Below, piece after piece: positions 7,095 to 10,303 of a stretch of 10,303 nucleotides of DNA. This DNA is from Syntrophomonadaceae bacterium (lineage in GTDB: Bacteria; Bacillota; Syntrophomonadia; Syntrophomonadales; Syntrophomonadaceae). The stretch covers positions 1 through 10,303 of the forward strand of contig DUSB01000032.1 in the NCBI GenBank assembly GCA_012840625.1, given 5' to 3'. The first letter of the stretch is position 1. Each line of letters starts with the position of its first letter. The notes below the pieces were generated by a model. The model had not been told where the DNA came from, ran no database searches, and worked only from the letters and a program-made list of their open reading frames with translations. Both the position numbers and the translations under genes were made by a program.

Positions 7095-8489
7095 ATGGAA
7101 AATCAGCTACAGGCTTTTTTACAGCCTGCTGCCCGTGATACAGAAAGAATCCCATCTCGGGTTGATACACATAGCCGACAGGCTTCGGTTATGAAACAAA
7201 ACCATGGTTTTGCTACCCGTTTAAAAAAAGCTGCTCAATCTCACCCCGCTGCAGCTGTCCAGCATTTGCAGAGCGATGAACTGCCGAATAATTCCCGGTC
7301 TGTACAGCAACTGGAGGAGTTATTGCACCGTTTGCTGGCAGGCAATGAAGAGGAGTTTTGGCAGCTGGGGCTGGCCGGATTGCCACTGAGGATCGATATG
7401 CAGCAACCTGCAAACGTGGCTTCTCTCCTGGCTGCGATACAGGGAGTCCTGAAAGGTATATCTCCGGATCAGATTCCTTCGGTATTGATGGAAGTTTTTA
7501 ACGGGGAACTGCCACTGAATCAGGAAGAATGGTGGCTTATTTTGCAGAATGTTTACGCATCAGTCAGCGAAGATGCAGAGATAGTCAGGCAAAGAGCTGC
7601 GGGTAATGTTTTAATTTCACCGCCCGATCAGGCGGGAGGCAGAGTAGGGACAGCAATGTTTGGACACCAGCAGGCAGAAATAGCCGAAGAGATGGAGGCG
7701 GTAATAAAATCAGGTACTGAACGTTCTCCTGTTGCTGGACTAAGGAATTTACCCGCGGAGAAATTTTCTCTTCGTTTGGATGCTGCGGTGGAAAGAACCG
7801 GAACCAACCGGATTGATGTGCAGCAGATTATGGAACAGGAAAGCCAGCGTTTGGCAGGCAGAAGGCCGGGTCATGTGCTATCCGCTGAAATGGGTCTGGA
7901 AAAGGTGAGCACCGAAGAAGCCCCCCGGGGTATGATCTGGAACCCAGCTGGTCGGGCGGAAGTAACCAGCCTGCTCAATAGTGAAAGCAAGGATTTCTCT
8001 CCCACCAGCAGGCCGATGGTAGAGGGGAAAGAACTGCTTGATCAGGTGGTAAAGAAGATGCAGCTGCTGCAGCGACCCAATATGTCTGAGATGCGCATAC
8101 AGCTAAAACCCGAAGTGCTGGGTAAGATGATGGTTAAGATCATGGTGGAAGAAGGCGTGGTAACAGCCCGTTTCCTGACTGAGAATCATCAGGTCAGGCA
8201 GTTGCTGGAAGCCAACATGGGTCTGTTGAGGCAGAGCCTGGAAGCCAATGGTCTGAAGGTGGATCGCACCGAAGTAAATGTAGCCATGGATAACGACCGG
8301 CATTTTAACCAGCAGGAAAGACAGCAGGCATTATGGCAGCAGCCTGATAGCCAGCAGAGTTCTACAGCCGAACAGGAGCTAGAACTTTTATTCTATGGAC
8401 TTGGCGACGAGCCAGAAGGGGAAGAACATCTTCCCGGGATAGAAGAGTATTATGGTCTGCACTATGGTCGAGTGAATTTTATGGTATAG
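7095..8489 (+). CDS. fliK: Flagellar hook-length control protein FliK
   Basis: FliK is an exported molecular ruler. It measures the hook during assembly and then, through its C-terminal domain and FlhB, switches export from hook to filament substrates. The 464-residue product has a long, low-conservation, glutamine-rich N-terminal and central part (about 1-310). This is followed by the conserved hook-length control domain at about 315-400, containing MRIQLKPEVLGKMMVKIMVE from residue 333 and then LRQSLEANGLKVDRTEVNV. A glutamine/glutamate-rich tail follows. Such a layout, with only the C-terminal domain conserved, is normal for FliK. Its place before flgD and flgE fits hook control. The next gene's SD begins inside the fliK stop codon. 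Confidence 0.93.
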   Translation: MENQLQAFLQPAARDTERIPSRVDTHSRQASVMKQNHGFATRLKKAAQSHPAAAVQHLQSDELPNNSRSVQQLEELLHRLLAGNEEEFWQLGLAGLPLRIDMQQPANVASLLAAIQGVLKGISPDQIPSVLMEVFNGELPLNQEEWWLILQNVYASVSEDAEIVRQRAAGNVLISPPDQAGGRVGTAMFGHQQAEIAEEMEAVIKSGTERSPVAGLRNLPAEKFSLRLDAAVERTGTNRIDVQQIMEQESQRLAGRRPGHVLSAEMGLEKVSTEEAPRGMIWNPAGRAEVTSLLNSESKDFSPTSRPMVEGKELLDQVVKKMQLLQRPNMSEMRIQLKPEVLGKMMVKIMVEEGVVTARFLTENHQVRQLLEANMGLLRQSLEANGLKVDRTEVNVAMDNDRHFNQQERQQALWQQPDSQQSSTAEQELELLFYGLGDEPEGEEHLPGIEEYYGLHYGRVNFMV

Positions 8490-8496
8490 GAGGTGA
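8488..8496 (+). promoter_or_regulatory. SD that sets the flgD start at GTG 8502
   Basis: AGGAGGTGA lies 5 bases before GTG 8502 and contains the other in-frame GTG (8493), which therefore cannot be the start. The site overlaps the fliK stop TAG (8487-8489), suggesting coupled translation of hook ruler and hook cap. Confidence 0.8.
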
Positions 8497-8501
8497 AAAC
8501 G

Positions 8502-9101
8502 GTGAGCGTAGAGGAAATAATTACTGCTCCCGTTCCCTGGGTGGAATCCAGTCACAGCAGGCAATCGGCACCCGCCGAGGATAAGGGAATTCTGGGCAAA
8601 GATGATTTTTTTAAATTATTAATCACTCAATTAAAGTTTCAGGATCCGCTGGATCCCATGAATGATCGTGAGTTTATAGCCCAGATGGCTTCTTTCAGCT
8701 CGCTGGAACAGATGCAGAATCTAAACCAGGGGTTTCAGCAATTATCCCAGAACATTCAGAACACCCTGATGCCCGGAATTATGCTGCAGCAAGCAACTGC
8801 CACCATAGGTAAAGAGGTAGTATTCATTGATCCAGAGCAAGAAATAGACAGTGCTGAAGATATTCAACTGCTGCATGGAAAAGTAGCCAGTGTAGTAATT
8901 CGTGAAGGGTTACCCTACTGTGTGGTTAAAGATCTCAATAATCCAAATAAACATTATGAATTATTAATGCAGGATATCGTTGAAATAGGTCCTGGCAGCA
9001 CCATTAGTGATCTTTTCCTGCAGGAAATCTTAAAGCAACTGCAGGAGCTTAAAGATGCTGTGTTGCTCCCGGCATCTGAAGGAGGGGAAACACTTGAATA
9101 A
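8502..9101 (+). CDS. flgD: Flagellar hook cap/scaffold protein FlgD
   Basis: FlgD forms the cap under which hook subunits polymerise and is lost once the hook is complete. The 199-residue product has a variable 30-residue lead, then the diagnostic N-terminal region LGKDDFFKLLITQLKFQDPLDPMND (31-55, in parts) and FIAQMASFSSLEQMQNLN (58-75), which is the export and assembly region. After residue 98 comes a short beta-rich part (TIGKEVVFI, GKVASVVIREG, YCVVKDL, MQDIVEIG) resembling the Tudor-like FlgD domain without the Ig-like insertion seen in enterobacterial FlgD. A predicted amphipathic helix and acidic tail follow (168-199). The start is GTG, chosen from the SD at 8488-8496. The 3' end overlaps the next gene by 8 bases. 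Confidence 0.94.
   Translation: MSVEEIITAPVPWVESSHSRQSAPAEDKGILGKDDFFKLLITQLKFQDPLDPMNDREFIAQMASFSSLEQMQNLNQGFQQLSQNIQNTLMPGIMLQQATATIGKEVVFIDPEQEIDSAEDIQLLHGKVASVVIREGLPYCVVKDLNNPNKHYELLMQDIVEIGPGSTISDLFLQEILKQLQELKDAVLLPASEGGETLE
9079..9087 (+). promoter_or_regulatory. SD that sets the TTG start of the small flagellar operon protein
   Basis: AAGGAGGGG within the last codons of flgD lies 6 bases before TTG 9094. The only ATG upstream in this frame (9055) has no comparable site, so the TTG is taken as the start. Confidence 0.7.
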
Positions 9102-9480
9102 TCATCACATCTATTTCCCCCAGCAGCCGGTACAGGCCATACAGCCCGGACAGAGCACAGTAAAGAATTCCCCGGGTAAGACCCCGGCGGCTTCGTTTGA
9201 TAAAATTCTCCAGCAGGAGATGAATTCGGGGCTGAAGTTTTCCCGGCATGCACGTCAGCGCATGCAGTCACGTAATATTGAACTGGACAGTCACGAGCTG
9301 GAACGGCTTCATAGTGGCGTTAACAAAGCACGGGAAAAGGGTTCCCGGGATTCACTTATACTCATGGACAACCTGGCCCTGGTGGTCAGTGTCAAGAACA
9401 ATACCGTCATCACCGCTGTTGATGGCGAAAATCTGCGTGAAAATGTATTTACCAACATTGATAGTGCGGTTATTGTATAG
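9094..9480 (+). CDS. Conserved flagellar operon protein of unknown function
   Basis: This 128-residue product resembles the family named flagellar operon protein (TIGR02530), which is found between flgD and flgE in Gram-positive motility operons. Its exact function is not established to my knowledge. The first 35 residues are polar and proline/glutamine-rich, probably disordered. The conserved part begins at about residue 48 with FSRHARQRMQSRNIEL. It continues with AREKGSRDSLILMDNLALVVSVKNNTVITAVD in parts (79-110) and ends with ENVFTNIDSAVIV (116-128). No signal peptide, membrane segment or obvious catalytic site is seen; it is probably cytoplasmic or exported by the flagellar system. The pattern HAxxRMxxRxI followed by a strand-rich VVSVKNNTVITA recalls DUF4258/RelE-like small folds, but this is inference. 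The start is TTG, overlapping flgD by 8 bases. Confidence 0.85.
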   Translation: MNNHHIYFPQQPVQAIQPGQSTVKNSPGKTPAASFDKILQQEMNSGLKFSRHARQRMQSRNIELDSHELERLHSGVNKAREKGSRDSLILMDNLALVVSVKNNTVITAVDGENLRENVFTNIDSAVIV

Positions 9481-9508
9481 GGCTGGACCTCCTCAGTGAG
9501 GAAGCTCA

Positions 9509-9535
9509 TGGGTGCTGAACGAATGAAGCATCCCA
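9509..9535 (+). other. Bulged hairpin inside the flgE leader
   Basis: TGGG (9509-9512) and TGCT (9513-9516) pair with CCCA (9532-9535) and AGCA (9527-9530), with a single bulged T at 9531 and the ten-base loop GAACGAATGA (9517-9526). No T-run follows, so it is not a terminator. It would stack between the anti-SD and the SD, and the bulge and purine-rich loop could be a protein or ligand contact, though that is speculative. Confidence 0.45.
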
Positions 9536-9551
9536 GTAGACAATAGAATGT

Positions 9552-9560
9552 AAGGAGGTC
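9552..9560 (+). promoter_or_regulatory. flgE Shine-Dalgarno site
   Basis: AAGGAGGTC lies 9 bases before ATG 9570 and 12 before the second in-frame ATG 9573; the first is the better fit. Eight of its nine bases can be masked by the complementary sequence at 9486-9493. Confidence 0.8.
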
Positions 9561-9569
9561 GTATAGACT

Positions 9570-10303
9570 ATGATGCGTTCCATGTATTCGGCGGTGTCCG
9601 GTCTTAAGAACCATCAAACCAGAATGGATGTTATCGGCAACAATATTGCCAATGTTAATACCGCCGGCTACAAGAAAAGCCGGGTGGTGTTCAAAGATAC
9701 GCTCTATCAGAGTATTCGTGGAGCCTCCCGGCCTACTGATGCCAGAGGTGGCACCAACCCCATGGGGGTTGGTCTGGGCATGACCCTGGCTTCGATTGAT
9801 CAGATTCATACCCCCTCTCCTACTACGGTCACCAATAAGCTGACCGACATGGCGGTAGATGGTAACGGGTATTTTATGGTCAACAATGGCGGCGAGCGTT
9901 TTTACACCCGCGCTGGCAACTTTGACTTTGATAAGGTGGGCAATCTGGTGATGACGTCCAATGGCTACTATGTACAGGGCTGGATGGCAGATAAGGATGG
10001 CCGGATTAATACCACCGGCGAAGCCCAGCGGATTGATATTTCTGGTTATAAAACCGTTGAGCCCAATCAGACTACCAGCATGCAATTCAGCGGCAATCTG
10101 AATTCCGAATTGTCGGCGGTTGCATTTGGGCCGACAGATACTCAGTATCCAGGAGAAGAGGAAAGTGTAATTACATCCAAGGAAATCTATGACTCCCTGG
10201 GGAATAGGCAGACCCTTTATTTCAGGTTTTTCAAATATCAAGAAGACGATACCCCCAAATGGGCCTGTGACATCAGCCTGGATCCCCTTTTTGAAGGACA
10301 GGA
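9570..10303 (+). CDS. flgE: Flagellar hook protein FlgE, 3' end beyond the window
   Basis: FlgE polymerises into the hook, the universal joint between rod and filament. The frame is open from ATG 9570 to the window edge, giving 244 residues. The N-terminus MMRSMYSAVSGLKNHQ with GNNIANVNTAGYKKSR (about 23-38) is the axial-protein signature. LTDMAVDGNGYFMV (about 91-104) and FYTRAGNFDFDKVGNLVMTSNGYYVQGW in parts (about 111-138) are typical of the FlgE/F/G family. SKEIYDSLGNRQTLYFRFFK near 205-225 is the hook-specific middle domain, which separates FlgE from FlgG. Position after flgD agrees. The C-terminal assembly helix lies outside the window. Its leader appears to be able to control translation. 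Confidence 0.93.
   Translation, partial: MMRSMYSAVSGLKNHQTRMDVIGNNIANVNTAGYKKSRVVFKDTLYQSIRGASRPTDARGGTNPMGVGLGMTLASIDQIHTPSPTTVTNKLTDMAVDGNGYFMVNNGGERFYTRAGNFDFDKVGNLVMTSNGYYVQGWMADKDGRINTTGEAQRIDISGYKTVEPNQTTSMQFSGNLNSELSAVAFGPTDTQYPGEEESVITSKEIYDSLGNRQTLYFRFFKYQEDDTPKWACDISLDPLFEGQ

Larger units (their letters stand above)
9481..9569 (+). promoter_or_regulatory. Structured flgE leader with anti-Shine-Dalgarno sequence
   Basis: This 89-base gap is the longest in the window. GACCTCCT at 9486-9493 is perfectly complementary to AGGAGGTC at 9553-9560, the SD of flgE, so pairing would hide the ribosome site. The same bases can instead form a local hairpin, TCCTC (9490-9494) with GAGGA (9498-9502) around the loop AGT, which would free the SD. 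A second hairpin lies between. The two pairings share bases 9490-9493 and exclude each other, as in translational switches. It does not match the c-di-GMP-I or -II riboswitch sequences I know. Function is inferred from base pairing only. Confidence 0.5.

Noticed and set aside
9481..9569. A c-di-GMP riboswitch before flgE
   Set aside because: The location would suit it, but the leader lacks the conserved core and GNRA tetraloop/receptor of the class I element, and I do not see the class II core. The element is kept only as an unclassified leader.
9481..9569. An intrinsic terminator or attenuator between the small protein gene and flgE
   Set aside because: Neither hairpin is followed by a run of T residues, so only translational control is supported.
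9309..10241. A 310-codon open frame on the minus strand across the small operon protein and flgE
   Set aside because: It lies antisense to two well-supported genes. Its translation has no recognisable domain, and it has no evident SD. Long antisense frames arise readily opposite flgE-type codon use.
1..10303. Mobile elements, CRISPR arrays, tRNA or rRNA genes, and defence genes
   Set aside because: None was seen. The window is filled by a continuous, collinear flagellar operon without insertions or repeated blocks.

Overview
The window is a contiguous stretch of a flagellar basal-body/hook operon, with all genes on the + strand. The order is flgB-flgC-fliE-fliF-fliG-fliH-fliI-fliJ-(motE/ylxF-like)-fliK-flgD-(flagellar operon protein)-flgE, with flgE cut off by the right edge. 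This is the order of the fla/che operon of Gram-positive bacteria such as Bacillus subtilis and many Clostridia. Strong Shine-Dalgarno (SD) sequences of the AAGGAGGTGAT type, use of TTG and GTG starts, and moderate base composition also point to a Firmicute. An anaerobic member of the Clostridia, perhaps a Syntrophomonas-like lineage, is my best guess, but no sequence search was possible.

Layout: positions 1-1194 encode the proximal rod proteins FlgB and FlgC and the rod adaptor FliE. Positions 1227-3871 encode the MS-ring protein FliF and the rotor/switch protein FliG. Positions 3855-6471 encode the export ATPase module FliH (regulator/stator), FliI (ATPase) and FliJ (central stalk). Positions 6479-7045 encode a single-pass membrane coiled-coil protein with an MgtE-N-like C-terminus, of the YlxF/MotE type. 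Positions 7095-9101 encode the hook-length ruler FliK and the hook cap/scaffold FlgD. Positions 9094-9480 encode a small conserved flagellar-operon protein of unknown function. Positions 9570-10303 encode the N-terminal 244 residues of the hook protein FlgE.

The genes follow the order of assembly: MS ring and switch, export gate ATPase, rod, then hook with its cap and length control. Most junctions overlap or are separated by fewer than 35 bases. In several places the stop codon of one gene lies inside or against the SD of the next, so translational coupling is likely. No promoter or intrinsic terminator is visible; the operon promoter must lie left of the window.

The most unusual part is the 89-base gap before flgE, the longest gap in the window. 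It carries an 8-base sequence perfectly complementary to the flgE SD. The same sequence can instead pair locally in a small hairpin, and a second, bulged hairpin lies between the two. This looks like a two-state translational control element for the hook protein, which I do not recognise as a known riboswitch class. The small conserved protein upstream of it (9094-9480) is the best candidate for an undescribed component.
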